Source: Lycium barbarum
Taxonomy: Eukaryota > Streptophyta > Magnoliopsida > Solanales > Solanaceae
NCBI RefSeq assembly: GCF_019175385.1
Contig: NC_083345.1
Coordinates: forward strand, 43,732,098 to 43,796,097
Reading direction: 5' to 3'
Length of the DNA stretch: 64,000 nt
In this document: piece after piece, positions 11,066 through 24,849 of the stretch
Layout: every line of letters starts with the position of its first letter
How positions within the stretch are numbered: the stretch's first letter is position 1
Program-made: the position numbers and the translations under genes
Notes under the pieces: generated by a model
The model's database searches: none
Seen by the model: only the letters and a program-made list of their open reading frames with translations
Told to the model about the DNA's origin: nothing

Positions 11066-12291
11066 AACAACACGGTTCATAGCATATAAGCCGATTCATA
11101 ATTTCTCTCAAAGTAGTCACACCATCAAATAGAATTAAAGTTCATTATGCCATGACGAAAATTCATAATTTCATAGATAATCTTGAGAACGTTTCCACTT
11201 CTTTAAATAAGATTACTTTGTCATAATTCCTTTGTAAAATCATCAATACAAAGAATGAACCATCATCACTAAGCATCTCTCATAGAGGAAAACATTCATA
11301 ATATCTTATACATATATAGTGTTTGTTATAATCAAGGTTTAATGTGGGCTTGTCCCCTCACGCACATTAACCATTAATCAAAGCATGTAATAGATTTCAA
11401 GAATGTAAAACCAATTCATCATATCATTCAAAACATTATTTTATAAAGAATCAATCTTTCAAAAAGAGTTTGTAAAAAGAGACATACGAATTACCTTTAC
11501 ATTCAAATAGGATTTTATTTTTAAAGGCATACAAATCACCCTCATAGTCGAAAGAGTATGTTCAAAAGAGACATACTTGAGAAGACGATTTTTGAAATAT
11601 CGACATACTTCAAGAAAGATTTTTGGGAAAATATAGACATACCTCAAATCCCGCTCAAACACACTTTCCATGATTCAATAATCACACTACAATGGTTTTA
11701 GATAATAAAGATTAGAACTTGAATCGTTTCTTGGAATTTCGAAAACTAGGGTTTTTTCGTAAGCCTTATAAACGGGTTCTTGAACCCTTTCATAAATCAC
11801 TAATAAATTCCAACCTTGTAGTACTTCTACTCTACCCATTACTTTATTAACACTAGGAAAATTCAGAAACTTTACCTCTTAGATGAATTCCACACGCCCT
11901 TATCTTCTTCTTCTTGAGAATTCAAGAACTTAGATTTTTAGAGAGATGATTTGCTATCAAGAGGGGATGGGTATGGTGTGAGAATGATTATTATTGAGTG
12001 AGAACTCACCTTAGGGTTAGAGAGACTTTTCTAGGGTTCCTTTCCTCAGAAATATTGATTTGAAACGAAGTGGGAAATAACACAATAAATTAGGACTCAA
12101 AGGAAATTCGAAATCAGAAAATAACTCCCGATCCGTGCTGAGTCCGCGTCGCGGGTTCAGCACCTGATCATGTTTTTTTTTCTGTAGCTGATTTCTTTCG
12201 TGTTGGGTCCGCGACGTGGGCCCAACACATCTTTTTCTTTTTTGACAAGTGACCTTTACTCAGTAAATAACTTTTCTAGGGCTGGGCGACC

Positions 12292-15287
12292 TGTCACGAC
12301 CCAACCCCGTGGGCTGCGACCAGTGCCCTAGCTGGGCACCTATACGTACCCGATACCCAAATTAGCATATTAACAAAATAATATAATAATAATATTAGTG
12401 GACGCTATAGAATTTAGCATAAAAAGCAGACTTGGCACCCATAGGCCGATAAGGCCATCATAGAACAAAGTATCCCAAACATATGTACAGAACCCACACA
12501 GATATATCCACAGACCTCTATAGAACATAACATAATCATAAGACGGGACAGGGCCCCGTCATACCCAGAACAATGTACATATCCAGATAGCAGTGACAGA
12601 CTGTACCAAAAGATAGGCTCTGAAGAAGAGAGCGCCTCAAAATAGCAGAAATGGGATCCTAAACGTGTGGATCAGCGAACCTGTCGTCTGCACCTGCGTG
12701 GCATAAAAACGCAGCCCCCGAAGAAAGGGGGTCAGTACGAAATATGTACTGAATATGTAAAGCGGAATCACAGAAGTCAAATCATAACGGTTACAGAAAA
12801 TGAGTACAAAATCCAGAGTGTCAAATGTATATTTCCAAAACAAACAGAATGTGTACAGAAACATATGTCATATCATATCCGGCCCCTGCCGCGAGACTCG
12901 GCAGACAGAACGTGGCCACCCTCCCGACGCTGGTGCCACAATACAGAGGAATCAGAAAAAGGGGCGTGGCCCCGTATCATAAAATGTCACATCAACATGG
13001 CCATAACAGATCAGATCAGAATAGGCGGACATGGCACATCATACTCCACAGACCCATGTACGCGTATACCTGCCCCCTCACATCGGGGCGCGGCGAACAA
13101 TGTAGAGAATCACGCTTGACAACATATCCTGGCCCGGGCTTAGTGTGGGAAACATTGGGACATCCACGAATGGAGTAGTGAGAAACTAATGCAATTTAAA
13201 AATATCATAAATGTTTTCAAAGACTCGAAGAGGCATATCAAAGATAAACAAATCCAATGAAGTCGGACGGAATCATAATAGATGCATTTCGGGTATCATA
13301 ATAAATTACAGAAATATAACCTCCCTGAAGTCATTCCTAGTGTCAAAATAATATATAAGATTTAATAGAATATTTAAAACAATATTCGTTATGCAATTAG
13401 TAGGGTATTCAAAACATTTCTTTCAAAAATCGCTTAAAAAGGAAGCTTTAGCACATTAAGGGCAAAACCGGGAATAGTGGGCCCGCCTCGGGACAAATAA
13501 GGCGACGGGCTCAAACTGTGCCCTCTAAGCTTATAGTATCACTTAAAAAGGTTCTACAAACATTCTATGAGTTTCCAAGTAATTTGGAGCAAAGTTGCAT
13601 AATTTTCCGGAAAAGCATACTAAAGTGGTTCAATTCCACTGAAGGAAAAACTGAGATTTCCTCTTGCGGATTCCGAGGGCCAAGAGGTCCTTCGAGGCAC
13701 GGATCCGACCCTAACACACTAAGGGCATGCCAAGGGAAGAATTGGGGTTGCTTTACATACCTTTCAAGCTCTTTACGCCTTTCTAAACTCACTTCCCGTT
13801 TCGTCGAAAAACTGCAATTGGTCAAGTTTACCAATTGTAAGTTATGAATACCAAAGTTTCAATTTAATGCATATTTGTCTACCGAAATTTCGGCAGCACT
13901 TCCCCTATACATATGGCACCCCGAGAATTCAACTCGGCTAGAAATCATCAACAACAACCCAAACGACAACATCAATATCAACAACGAATATTAAAACACA
14001 AATATCCTTCAACTAGTCATCTTTCTAACAAGTTGACATAATCTTCATTTCAACCCAACTTTCAACTAATATCAATAATTACACATTCATCAACAATCAA
14101 GATCATCACCATATAGTTCTAGAAACATTTCATATCGTTTTCCTCAAGTTATACACTTGATATACATAATATACAACTTTCCTTCAAAGTCATAACTTAT
14201 GCAAAACACCAAATCTTTGGCATACAACTTCATAACATGTTTCCAACTTCCAAATTCATCAATGATCATCACAATTAACCACCAAACAACTTTATTTCCT
14301 TAATGTCGGAAAACCATACTAAAACGACATAAGTTTCTACATTCCAATTCAATACAAACTTATATCATTCCAACTTCATTTACCCAACAAACATCACAAC
14401 AACACAACTAACACACTAAACAACTTAATTCATTTTTATCCCAAATCCAACATACCACACGGCCAAGAACCCTCTTTGTCAACTTCAACTAAATCATTCA
14501 ACTTTCAATCCCAATATGCATTTCATCACAATCACAACTAGAATATAACATGAATTCAACACATTGTGGGTATACCACCTATATATACACACGGCTACAC
14601 CTCATATTCCAAACCCACTTTGCAAACTTCCATTTTCCATACAATCAACACATTTCTATATACTACAATACAATCAAAACTTCATAACACAATAAAAAGG
14701 TAGAAATTCTTACCTTTTCTTCAAGTCTTCTTCACTTGGAGATATGATCACTTTGGTGATTCTAATGCTTCCCACTCCAAAACAACTATACCAAGTTACA
14801 AAGGAACCTTGACTTAGTAGGAAATCAACAAGAAATAAATTTTTGAAGCAAGATTTTTGCTAGCCAAATTTCCATGGCAAACCCGAAACCTCCCTCTCTC
14901 TAGCTCTTGTTCTTGATTTTTTTTTTCTATGCTTATCCTAAGTGTTCATCTTCTAGATATATAATTGAAGTGCTTGGTCACATGACCAAGCACATGACCA
15001 ACTAAAATGGGCTTGGATCAAGGCCTTAAGTGGCCGGCCAAGGTCCCTAATTTGGGCCTCAATTTCAATTCAATTTTTGAGCCCAATAGCTTATGAATCA
15101 TATTTTGTAATTTCCGAAACTAATTTCCAAAATTCCAAAATTGCCCTTAGCCTTGTCCCACACTTTCATGACTCTATTCTTTCATGCATAACTCCTATGT
15201 TCAACAAAATATCAAATTTGACCTTATATCTCAAAAATCCAATAAAATTCAAGTTTCTCCAAACGTGTGAAAACACGGGATATAACA
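12292..15287 (-). mobile_element. Inner solo LTR, 2996 bp, with 5-bp target duplication
   Basis: The plus strand starts TGTCACGACCC and ends ATATAACA. It is flanked by CGACC at 12287-12291 and 15288-15292. The empty site is preserved in copy 2 (about 36067-36075, GGGCGACCTACCATTGG), which proves both boundaries. It has no internal coding region. It shares LTR motifs such as GTCAGTACGA...GTACTGA(A/G)TATGTAA with 17592-20411, so it is a related minus-oriented LTR. Confidence 0.95.
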
Positions 15288-17495
15288 CGACCTACCATTG
15301 GAAAGGTATTTCAAAGATCTACAACTTTCATTGGGAAGTTTTTCCAAATTCGCAACATATTTTCATGAAAATCTCCCAGAAGACAGACCTACCAAAACTT
15401 AGGCGAATTTAAGAGCCCTTAAAAACTTCAATTGTTGGTTTGACTCCAAAACGACTATCTTCCACCCGAATTCATCAAGAATGGATTCATATAGGTATAA
15501 TATCATCTTAACACTAGATATTTTTTACACATTCACACCAAACTCGAATTTATGGGATGTTACACTTACTTCATCTAGATGCCCACCAGGCTGCCGCTGG
15601 TGTTACTACTCCTGGCGGAGGTTCACATACCAGAGTTAGGGCACAGACCCCTAAGTGGAAACCTACGTGGGTAGTACACCGTGCCGTAGCTATGGCTCCC
15701 CGTATTGATGCGTTGCCGCTCCTAGTGATGATCTTATTAGGAGGTTCAGAAAGTTAGAGCTGTCGAGGTTTTCGGGTATTTCTTTTGAGGATGCTTTTGA
15801 GTTTATTCTTGAAATGCACGAGTTGCTACATAGGATGGGGATCATGGAGATCTATGGAGTTGACTATGTGTCCTACCAGTTTTGCAGCAACACGAAGACT
15901 TGGTGGAGGTATGTTGTTGGTTCAAGACCTGAGGATTCCCCTCCCCTGACTTGGACTCAGTTCTACCGAAACTTTCTTGAGAAGTATGTACCCCGGTCTT
16001 TGAGAGTGGTGTGTAGGGAGGAGTTTCTGCATCTACGGCAGAGAGGTATGACTATTGAGGCCTATGCGACTAGTTATTTGTATCTGGCTCATTACTCCAC
16101 ACGCTTAATCCTTACTGAGCCTGATAGGATTAGGCATTTGTTAGTAGGTTGGTCGGTCCTCTTCAGATTCCTTGCTTTCAGATGGAGGCCGTGGGGGTTT
16201 CCTTCCAGTCCATCATTGAGCATGTTTCTTTGGTTGATGCTGCTAAGTCCCATGCATTTGCAGGTGGTAGTGATAAAAGAACGCATCAGACTGGGAGTAT
16301 GATGGTTCTAGTTCAAGGGGCGCCGGTCAGTCTTCTAGGCCGTATCAGCCTTATTCCGGTCACCCTTTGCACTCAGCTTTACAGGCTACTTCCAGTGAGC
16401 CACCTAGATAGAGAGCTCCTAAGAGTCTATTTTCTAAACCAGTAGACAGGTTTGTTTTATCCTGGTCCTCAGCTTTAGTTTATCAGCCTTCGTCCCCTCT
16501 GATATGTTTTTCTTATGGAGATGTTGGACATATTGCTAGGAGGTGTTCCTGACCCAGACGGGATTATCAGCCACAGAGGACTCCGACATCGTCTGGTGGT
16601 CGAGGTGGTCCTTCTCAGAGGGGTGGCATTCAGTCAGGCCGCGGTGGTTCTCGGGGTTCCAGGGGTGGATCCCAGGTAGGTAGAGATGGGTCCCAAAGTG
16701 AGAGAGGGGGATCTCAGACTGGACATGGAGGAGCCTATTGTTACTCATTTCTGGGTAGGCCCGAGGCAGAGGCCTCAAATTCTGTTATTGCAGGTACTAT
16801 TTCTGTGTGTCATAGAGCGGTATCTATGTTATTGGATCCTTGATCCACCTATTCGTATGTATCTTCGTATCATGTCGTTGGTTGGGATTCACTTTGTGAT
16901 AGTATAGATATACTTGTTCGTGTGTCTACTCCGGTTGGAGATTTTGTGATTGTAGATCGAGTTTACCGGTTTTGTTTGGTTACTTTTATAGGGTATGACT
17001 TGCGTAGATTTGATGATTCTCAATATTATGGACTTTGATATTATATTGGGGATATCCTGGCTCTATCCTAATCTCGCGATATTGGACTGTCAAGCTAAGA
17101 CAGTCACCTTGGCCATGCCGGGCATTCCTAGGCTCGAGTGTAGGGGTGCTCCTAGTCCCGCTCCGAAGATGATCATTTCTTTCCTTCAGGCAAAAAAGTT
17201 AGTCAATAAGGGGTGTTTAGCCTATTTTTCTCATGTGCGAGACACGACTGTTGCTTCTCTACCCTTGAGTCTATACCTATTGTGAGCGAGTTCGCTGAGG
17301 TATTTACGTCGGATTTTCCAGGTATGGCACCCGATCGTGACATTAATTTTTGTATTGATTTGGGTCGAGGCACTAGCCCTATTTCTATTCCGCCATATCG
17401 GATGGCACCTACCGAGTTGAGAGAGCTTAAAGAGGAGTTATAGGATTTATTGCACTAGGGGTTCATTAGACTGAGTGTCTCTCCTTGGGATGCTC

Positions 17496-17591
17496 ATGTT
17501 TATAAATGTGGCCGGCTTCACACCCATAAATAGGACTTTGCAAGAAACGGCTTGCAGACAACCCTAGGACAGAACTGCTCTGATACCAATT
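17496..17591 (-). other. Primer site and leader remnant of a minus-oriented gypsy element
   Basis: The minus strand reads TGGTATCAGAGCAG (17575-17588) directly after the LTR end at 17592, then a short leader that is cut at 17495, where it joins the copy-1 pol. Confidence 0.8.
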
Positions 17592-20411
17592 TGTCACACC
17601 CCACCCTTGGTAAGGCGTGATTGGCACCCAGCACCTTACGGAAACCGAGCGAACCAACTTATAACTTGTGTTCTCTATGTTTCGAATGACAAAATAAGGC
17701 TAAGGCTAGATATGAACGTAATATCATGTATAATATATGTCCAATGGACCCACGACGCCAATATAACGACCGACAGAACATAACCAAGCTATACACAAGA
17801 ACTGTCTGCAAAGCCTATATGAACATGACTGAAGTATACAAGTCGGGACAATGCCCCCGACATGCCCTGAACAAAAATCATACAAACATATATATATCTA
17901 GACTCGACAGCGCTCCAGGAAAAAGTAGAGCTCACCAATCAGAACTGGTACCTGAAGGCAGCCTACGATGAAATATCCTCGTCTCGTATGTCCAGACCTG
18001 CGTGCATGAACGCAGCGTCCACAAGAAGAGACGTCAGTACGAGCAATGTACTGAGTATGTAAGGCATAAATAGTAACATAGTAAGAGATACCGAACCTGG
18101 AAAATAATATAATGAACGTATGAAGATAAAGTAATATAAAAGAGATCAACCTGTGCCTCTGAATGCCCTTTTAAGGTGAATGTCGTACATGCTTAGCTTT
18201 TTTTTAAAAAAAAAAAAGACTTTTCCATGTATATCCATATAATGCATCTGTGACTTATGAGATAAGAGTCATGCATATATATAATATACCATACCCGGCC
18301 CATATGGGACTCGGTGAATGAAATCATATACATATATACCGTACCTGGCCCATTATGGGACTCGGTGAAACATATAGCGTACCTGGCCCATTACGGGATT
18401 AGATAAAATTATAGCGTACTCGGCCTATTATGGGACTCAGTAAAATATATAGCGTACCCAACCCATTATGGGACACGGTAAAATAAATAGCATACCCGGC
18501 CTATTATGGGACTCGGTAAAATATATAGCATCTTGCCAGCCATTAAGGCACAGTGTTATCTTACCCGGCCATGTAGGCGTGGTGTTATCTTACCCGGTCA
18601 TGTAGGCGCGGTGTTGTCTTACCCGGCCATGTAGGCGCGGCGTTATCTTACACAGCCATGTAGGCGCAATGTTAACCCCAGCTGATCAGTGGGATGCAAC
18701 GCATACATACATACATACATACACATAAAAATACATAAATGAAATCAACATCATCATTAGCATTACCATTATCACCATATCATTCCTTGAAGGGTCAACC
18801 ATCTTAAGATGGAATCGACGATGTCACGGGAGTCTCGAGAATCATGAACTTAGGTAGCACTGCAAATAGAATAGTTGTCTTCGCTATATCTCACCTCGAA
18901 GGAACGAATGACATGAGGTGAGACCATCAACAATAAGTAAGATCAAGAGATTCATGGAATGGCTCAATAATCTCATAATGCTCTCAAATCGTTGCTTCGG
19001 AGTTTCTAGAAGAGGGTCATCATCATCATCATCACAATCATCATAGAACATTTTTCATTTAACATCATAAGAATCTTTAAGAGTCATAAACTTCTAGCTT
19101 TTGAAAACAAGGCGATTATGGAAACATTTATGGAATCATAACATAGGAATCATGCCTTTGAAAGAAAGGGACGAGTCTTAACATACATGTTCAGCCTTCA
19201 ACTAGCTACGCTTGTCCGTCCGAGCCAGCAAGTCTACATATAAGACCATTCATACTATGATTAAGCCCATTGTTATATACTTATCCTAAGCCTTCAAATA
19301 AATCTTTTTAGAAGCTGCCAAAATTTCGGCAGCATCTCCTTTGTTTATATGCCTAGCCTAAAATTACAATTCAGCAACCAATCAACAACAACAACAATAC
19401 CAACATCAACAACACTATTATCCATACCAATATATCCATAAACATCCCACACAATGTTTTTTTTTTTCAACATACAACAATAATATACACTTCCTTTCTC
19501 ACCAATCAAGGAGCATAATCTCATCAACACACCAACAACATTAGATACCATCTCTATACATGTAAATCAGCCCAGCCACACGTCCATAACATGCTCAAAA
19601 TAGTCCATAAACATAACAACTACAACACAACTCTTTATGACCTTTCCTCCATAACTATTTTCACTTTTAAGACTTGTTAAAACTTCAAATCAACTCAACA
19701 TAAGAGATAGGATGAAGAACATACCTTATACTTGAAGATATTCAGCCACACCAACTTTCTTCAAGACCAAACTTACCACAACATCAAGTAGAAGCAAGAA
19801 CAATCACCTTTCATGGACTAGTTTGGTGTAATCTTGTTAAATTCTTGATTTAATGGGCTATAAATGTTTGGGGGTTGTGTTGAGAAGTTTCTAGGATTAT
19901 TGAGAATGTAAAATGCTGAAAAAATGGAGGTAAATGGGATTATTTATACCCCTCAAAAGTCGGTTCCACCAACCTTCTTAAGTAGGACCCGCGGAAGCCA
20001 TTTGGCAGCTTGGAGTCTTTATCTTAAAATGACCATAACTCTTGATCCCAATACCGTATTAAGGCCCACAACCTATGATTGGAAAGCTCTTTCAATTATC
20101 TACAACTTTCACTTTTAGTGTGTTTCCAAATTCTAAACTTATAATAGCGTTTTGGCCCCTCAAAGTCAAACAATCCGAAAACGTATCCTTAAATTATCCT
20201 TTCGGAGGGCTTATGCCCATATTTGGCTTAAGGGTCCTTCTTAAGACTTTCTCAACTTCCCATGTACTACTCATATCACTTTTCATTATCCTTGTAAAAT
20301 TTTGGCATGTGGGCCCCATATTAACTTACGGTTACGAGGGCTACTTCAAAGTCCATACTTGAAACAACCAATACTTACGAATTTCAACATACAGAACCAC
20401 GGGGTGTAACA
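17592..20411 (-). mobile_element. 5' LTR (minus orientation) of a truncated gypsy element, 2820 bp
   Basis: The plus strand starts TGTCACACCCC and ends GGGGTGTAACA, so the minus strand reads TGTTACACCCC...GGTGTGACA. The adjacent primer site identifies it as a 5' LTR whose internal region has been deleted. It has inserted into or recombined with the integrase region that resumes at 20412. It contains two minisatellites (18285-18680) and a minus-strand TATA near 19945-19955. Confidence 0.85.
18285..18680 (-). repeat. Two adjacent minisatellites in the LTR
   Basis: About six units of roughly 38-45 bp contain CCCGGCC(C/T)ATTATGGGACTCGG, followed by about four units of roughly 30 bp containing TTATCTTACCCGGCCATGTA. 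The plus-oriented LTR at 21818-24849 has related but diverged units near 23985-24150. Confidence 0.8.
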
Positions 20412-21660
20412 GTTCACCCCGGAGTGACGAAGATGTATCATGATCTTAAATATATATATTGGTGGAATGGGATGAAAAAAGATATAGCGGAATTCGTAGC
20501 TCAATGTCCTAACTGTCAGCAAGTGAAAATTGAGCACCAAAAGCCGGGCGGATTGTTGCAAGCTATAGAAATTCCAACTTGGAAATGGGAAGTAATTAAC
20601 ATGGACTTCATTACAGTCTTACCCCGTTCTCTACATAAGTATGATTCTATATGGGTGATTGTGGATAGACTCACGAAGTCAGCTCATTTCTTACCCGTCA
20701 GAACTACATATGTAGCGGAAGATTATGCAAAGCTTTATCTTAAAGAGAAAGTGAGACTTCACGGTGCTCCAGTATCTATTATCTCCGATAGAGGGACTCA
20801 GTTTACAGCCAATTTTTGGAAATCTTTCCAAGAAGGTTTGCGGACTCAGGTGAGTCTTAGCACGATATTTCACCCGCAGACTGATGGACAAGCTGAACGT
20901 ACCATTTAGACCCTTGAGGATATGTTATGGGCATGTGTATTGGATTTTGGAGGTAGTTGGGATGATCACTTACCACTTATTGAATTTGCTTATAACAATA
21001 GTTATCATTCTAGCATCCAAATGGCACCGTATGAGGCTTTATATGGAAAAAAGTGTAGATCTCCAATTGGGTGGTTCGAAGTAGGAGAAACTAAATTGAT
21101 AGGGCCGGACTTGGTCCAGCAAGCTATAGAGAAAGTCAAGCTTGTACAGGATCGATTATTAGCAGCCCAGAGTCGTCAAAAGTCCTATGCAGATAATCGT
21201 CGAAGGGGCTTAGAGTTCCAAGTGAAAGATTGGGTATTTTTGAAGGTGTCGCCGATGAAGGGCGTCATGAGATTTGGCAAGAAGGGAAAGCTTAGCCCCC
21301 GGTACATTAGACCTTATGATATTATACGCAAGGTAGGCCAGGTGGCTTGCGAATTAGATCTACCTTATGACCTGGAGTTAGTTCACCCAGTTTTACATGT
21401 ATCGATGCTTCGTAAGTGCATTGGACATCCTTCTAGAATTGTACCAATAGATGATGTCCAAGTTACTAAACAATTGTCTTATGAAGAAGTCCCCATTGCC
21501 ATTTTAGATAGGCAAGTATGAAAGCTCAGAACCAAAGAGGTAGCTTCAATTAAAGTTTTATGGAGGACTAATAATAGAGAGGAAATGACCTGAGAAGCCG
21601 AAGAAGACATGAAGTTTATGTAGTGTTTTCCTTAATGTTTTTCTGGTCGTGTGTGGCCAC
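20412..21660 (+). pseudogene. Ty3/gypsy integrase and C-terminal (chromodomain-like) segment
   Basis: The frame opens at the integrase zinc finger (HPGVTKM, then CPNCQ) and continues through the catalytic core ([32 protein letters not shown]). It passes the GKLSPRYI motif and a tail ending ASIKVLWR...EEMT typical of chromovirus polyproteins. Stops are TAG at 20907 and TGA at 21519, both in one frame and both one transition from Gln or Trp codons at conserved sites. Upstream pol is absent because the minus LTR abuts at 20411. Apart from the stops it is the best-preserved integrase in the window. Confidence 0.9.
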
Positions 21661-21804
21661 GTTTATTGATGTTGTTGTTGTAGCCCTGTGAGGCGATGTA
21701 TTTTGGGTTGCTGTTGCAGGATGGTACTGTCATATTATATGGGAAACTCTAGCGAAATTTTTATAGAATCCCCAAGAACCAAACATTCGAAGACGAATGT
21801 TCCT

Positions 21805-21815
21805 AAGGGGGGGAG
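21805..21815 (+). other. Polypurine tract
   Basis: AAGGGGGGGAG lies just upstream of the 3' LTR start at 21818. It follows CGAAGACGAATGTTC, a motif often seen before Ty3/gypsy 3' LTRs. Confidence 0.85.
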
Positions 21816-21817
21816 AA

Positions 21818-24800
21818 TGTTACACCTCGGAAATTTCTGACTTGTTGCCTTGTTGATAGGATAATGTGAGCTTAAGGTGATTATGTCCTTACGAGATTAA
21901 TGGAATTATTAGATAATTTAAGGTGCATACCATAAGATTTTGAAGTCATACGAATATGTGAAAGTTTGTTTGTTGAAGGAAGCGAAATATAAGTCATGTT
22001 CGGAAAGGTTTTCGCTAATTTAGATTGAAAACAAAACCGATTTCTATATTATAGTTATAATAATAGTAATGGTTTCAAAGTAGATAAATGATATCAAAAA
22101 TAGATAGGTTTAAACTACTCTTTCGACGAATAAAGAATTGATAGTGGTCCAATAAAATAAAAGCATCTACGTCAACTCATACCCATTACAATTTCATTCA
22201 ATTAATAAGAAGTATCACTTTCTCAATCTCTAAAGCGAATTCGGAAACTTTGGAAAACACTATGTATGGATGGTATGAACTGCCTAAACAAGAATTCTTG
22301 AACAACAAACAACCAATTCAGATATTCACGACCAAGAAGTACTGGATTCTCTTTCGGATAGGCCCTGAAAGGAGAAGGAAGGCTAGAATGCCAACAGGCG
22401 TCTATTATATTGAATTTACCCGATAGTCCCCATTTTGGGAACGTCCAGTGCCAAAGTCACTGAATGGGTAAGTCACCAATCCCTGGACTATGTAATGTAC
22501 TTTATCTGCTGGGTTACGGGCAGGCATAGAGCTAATGTATATTTAGAATATCTTGAGGGGATGCTATACGGCCTATTGTATGGTTAATAACGTATTATGT
22601 AAGTGCCAAGAAGGTTCCACAAGGATTGGAAGTCAAACGAATCAACGAGTGAAAGTTTCGCATAACTGGCAGTTATACGACCACTTATACGGTCCGTATA
22701 ACTTTATACAGTCCGTATAAGGAGGGTCCGTATAACATGACCTTCACAGAAAAGGTCATTTTCTTCGTGGTGTTATACGACCACTTAACAGTCCTTATAA
22801 CTTTATACGGTCTGTATAAGGGGGTCCGTATAACCTAATCTATTTCAGAAAGGGACTTTCGCATGGTGGTTTTATACGGTCCACTTATATGGACCGTATA
22901 ATATTATACGGACCGTATAAGTGGTCCGTATAAGTCCATCGAGCTGAATTTTTATGTTTTGTATAAATAGATGGCCTTTGTTCATTTATTTCATTTTTCA
23001 TCTTCCACAAGTCTTGAGAGCTCAAAACCCTTCTCCAAGCATATTTCACCCCAATCCAAGAGAAAACAAAGATCAAAAGGCAAGAATCAAGGTACCCATG
23101 GGTTAGAATTCTTGCTAGGGCTAGTAGAATCCAAGAGATTCTTGGGTATTGAAGCTAGGGTTTTCACCTAAGTTGATAGCTACTCCAAAGCTCATTCCCA
23201 TGAGATAAACGGTTAGTTTTCATGCTTATTTCATGTTATCATGGATGCTTGGTTGTTGAAGGACTTGGGTAGAAGAAGAAAGTACAAAATGAGGGCTCAA
23301 TGTAACTTTTATGATGTTTTTGAGTAGTAAGCTAACTTGAGTCATGATTGTTAGTATTATATGAATATAATCTTGTTATGGAAGGTAGAAATGGTGATGA
23401 GGAGGTATTGTATGAAAACGTGCTAAGAATGGGTGTGAAGTTGTTATTATAAGTTGAACATAAGGATAAATTTTGAAGGCTTAATGGAATGTGATTATTT
23501 GAGTATGATATTGTGGATGTTATTGTGGTTGTTGGGAGTTGTTTTGTAATATAGTGGAAGTTGACGAAATAGGGGAAATACTGCCTAATTTTCATTAGAT
23601 CATGAATTATTCTAGTTTGAATTTAAGAGTGTCATTAAAGCTTAAGTATGGTATGAATCCTTCTAATGTAGATCATTCAAGATTCGACGGTGAACGTTAA
23701 TTAGTTAAGAGGACAAAGAGGTATGTAGGCTAACCCTTCTTTCCTTAAGGCATGTTTCCTTTGCTATATATATCCTTTCATGAGTTCCATAATGTCTTCC
23801 AAATGATTCTATCTCTAAAATTACTAGAGCTCATGATCCTCGATACTTTCATGATTCTATTGCTTTCCTCATATAATAGTCGATCCTCTAAGGATGGATG
23901 TAACGAAAAAGATGATGGTAATGATGTTGATGATACTTATAGATGCTTATGTATACGCGTCTAAGTATGTATGACTATTATGTAACACCGAGCTTATATG
24001 GCCGGGTATGATACCTATCGCGCGTGCACCTCTGCAGTTGGGTACGGATAACACTGAGCCTTGTTAGAGCCAGGTGTGTATAATCACCGAGCCTTGTCAT
24101 GGCTGGGTATGTGAAGCACCGAACCTTTGTGGTCGGGTACGATATAAATACGAATACGAATATGTATATGTATGTATATATGCATGAGTAAGCATTGGAA
24201 ATAGAAGGTCCCCATGAAAGACAAGTAAGTAAATATGATGATGGCCAATAGAGGTACCAATGGCTCTATTACCGCTTGATTACCCCATCTTATGCTACTT
24301 CTTACGTTATTTCTTATGCTCCTATTGTGATGTTGATTATGCTTTACATACTCAGTACATTATTCGTACTCACGTCCTTTTGTTTGTGGACGCTATGTCA
24401 TGCCCGCAGGTGGACAGGGAGACAGGCTTGATCCATAGATTTCTTTTCAGGGACTACATAGGGGAGCTCCATTTCATTCGGAGCTACAGCTTTTAGGTAT
24501 TATTCTTTTGTGTACATACATATGGGCATGGCGGGATCCTGTCCCGCCTATATGATGTTATCTACTCTTCTTAGAGGCTCGTAGACAGTTGTGTATGGTT
24601 AGATGTCTTGCAGCCTTGTCGGCTCATATTTTGTATATCATTTTGATAGCCTTGTCGGCTTGTGTATATGGATATGGGCGTTGTTGTTGAAGATGATATA
24701 AATGTGTTGTTGCCCAATGAGATTAGTACTGTATATGTATGGAAATTATGAGGAGGCCATGTGGTCCTCCTAGATGTGAATATACGATAAGAGGTACCCG

Positions 24801-24849
24801 GGTGGGTTAGCACCGGGTGCCGTCATGGCCCTCCGGTTGGATCGTGACA
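21818..24849 (+). repeat. 3' LTR of the second gypsy family, 3032 bp
   Basis: It starts TGTTACACCTCGG right after the polypurine tract and ends GGATCGTGACA. A TATA box (TATAAATA) is at 22962-22969, preceded by a palindrome cluster at 22660-22935. The stretch 23985-24150 holds diverged repeats built on CACCGAGCCTTGT. The right flank starts AATTA; the left partner is not available because the 5' part is missing. Confidence 0.9.
22660..22935 (+). repeat. Palindrome cluster upstream of the LTR TATA box
   Basis: Three repeats of roughly 100 bp each contain variants of TTATACGGTCCGTATAA. The best palindrome is at 22904-22920 (17 bp, odd centre). The cluster ends about 25 bp before the TATA box at 22962. 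Confidence 0.85.

Larger units (their letters stand above)
10052..15564 (-). mobile_element. Solo LTR in gag, itself carrying a nested solo LTR
   Basis: The plus strand starts TGTCACGCCCC and ends GGGATGTTACA, so on the minus strand it reads TGTAACATCCC...GGGGCGTGACA, a typical LTR. Flanks are CTTGC (10047-10051) and CTTAC (15565-15569). The copy-2 equivalent has CTTAC on the left and CTTTC on the right, so the original target duplication was CTTAC. Without the inner insertion the length is 2512 bp, against 2513 bp in copy 2. No primer site or ORF is present. Confidence 0.9.
9761..17495 (+). pseudogene. Ty3/gypsy gag-protease remnant, copy 1 (split by nested LTRs)
   Basis: Gag begins with an ATG at 9761 (MVRSRATIARG) and meets TGA at codon 29 (9845). 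It is interrupted by the 10052-15564 insertion and resumes at 15570. The core gag segment (MHELLHRMG, TWWRYVVGSRP, FYRNFLEKYVPRSL) is readable at 15814-16150. A lost T in a T run near 16146 shifts the frame relative to copy 2. The zinc knuckle near 16505 reads CFSYGDVGHIARRC, with Tyr at the second Cys position. Protease follows but its active-site motif is hit by a stop (LLDP then TGA). The start of RT has TAG at 17441. Homology ends abruptly at 17495, before the catalytic RT, so it cannot be functional. Confidence 0.88.

Noticed and set aside
12667..13178. Overlapping ORFs of 150 and 117 residues
   Set aside because: Low-complexity frames inside the inner solo LTR, without domains. They overlap one another and match LTR sequence at 18000 on the other strand.
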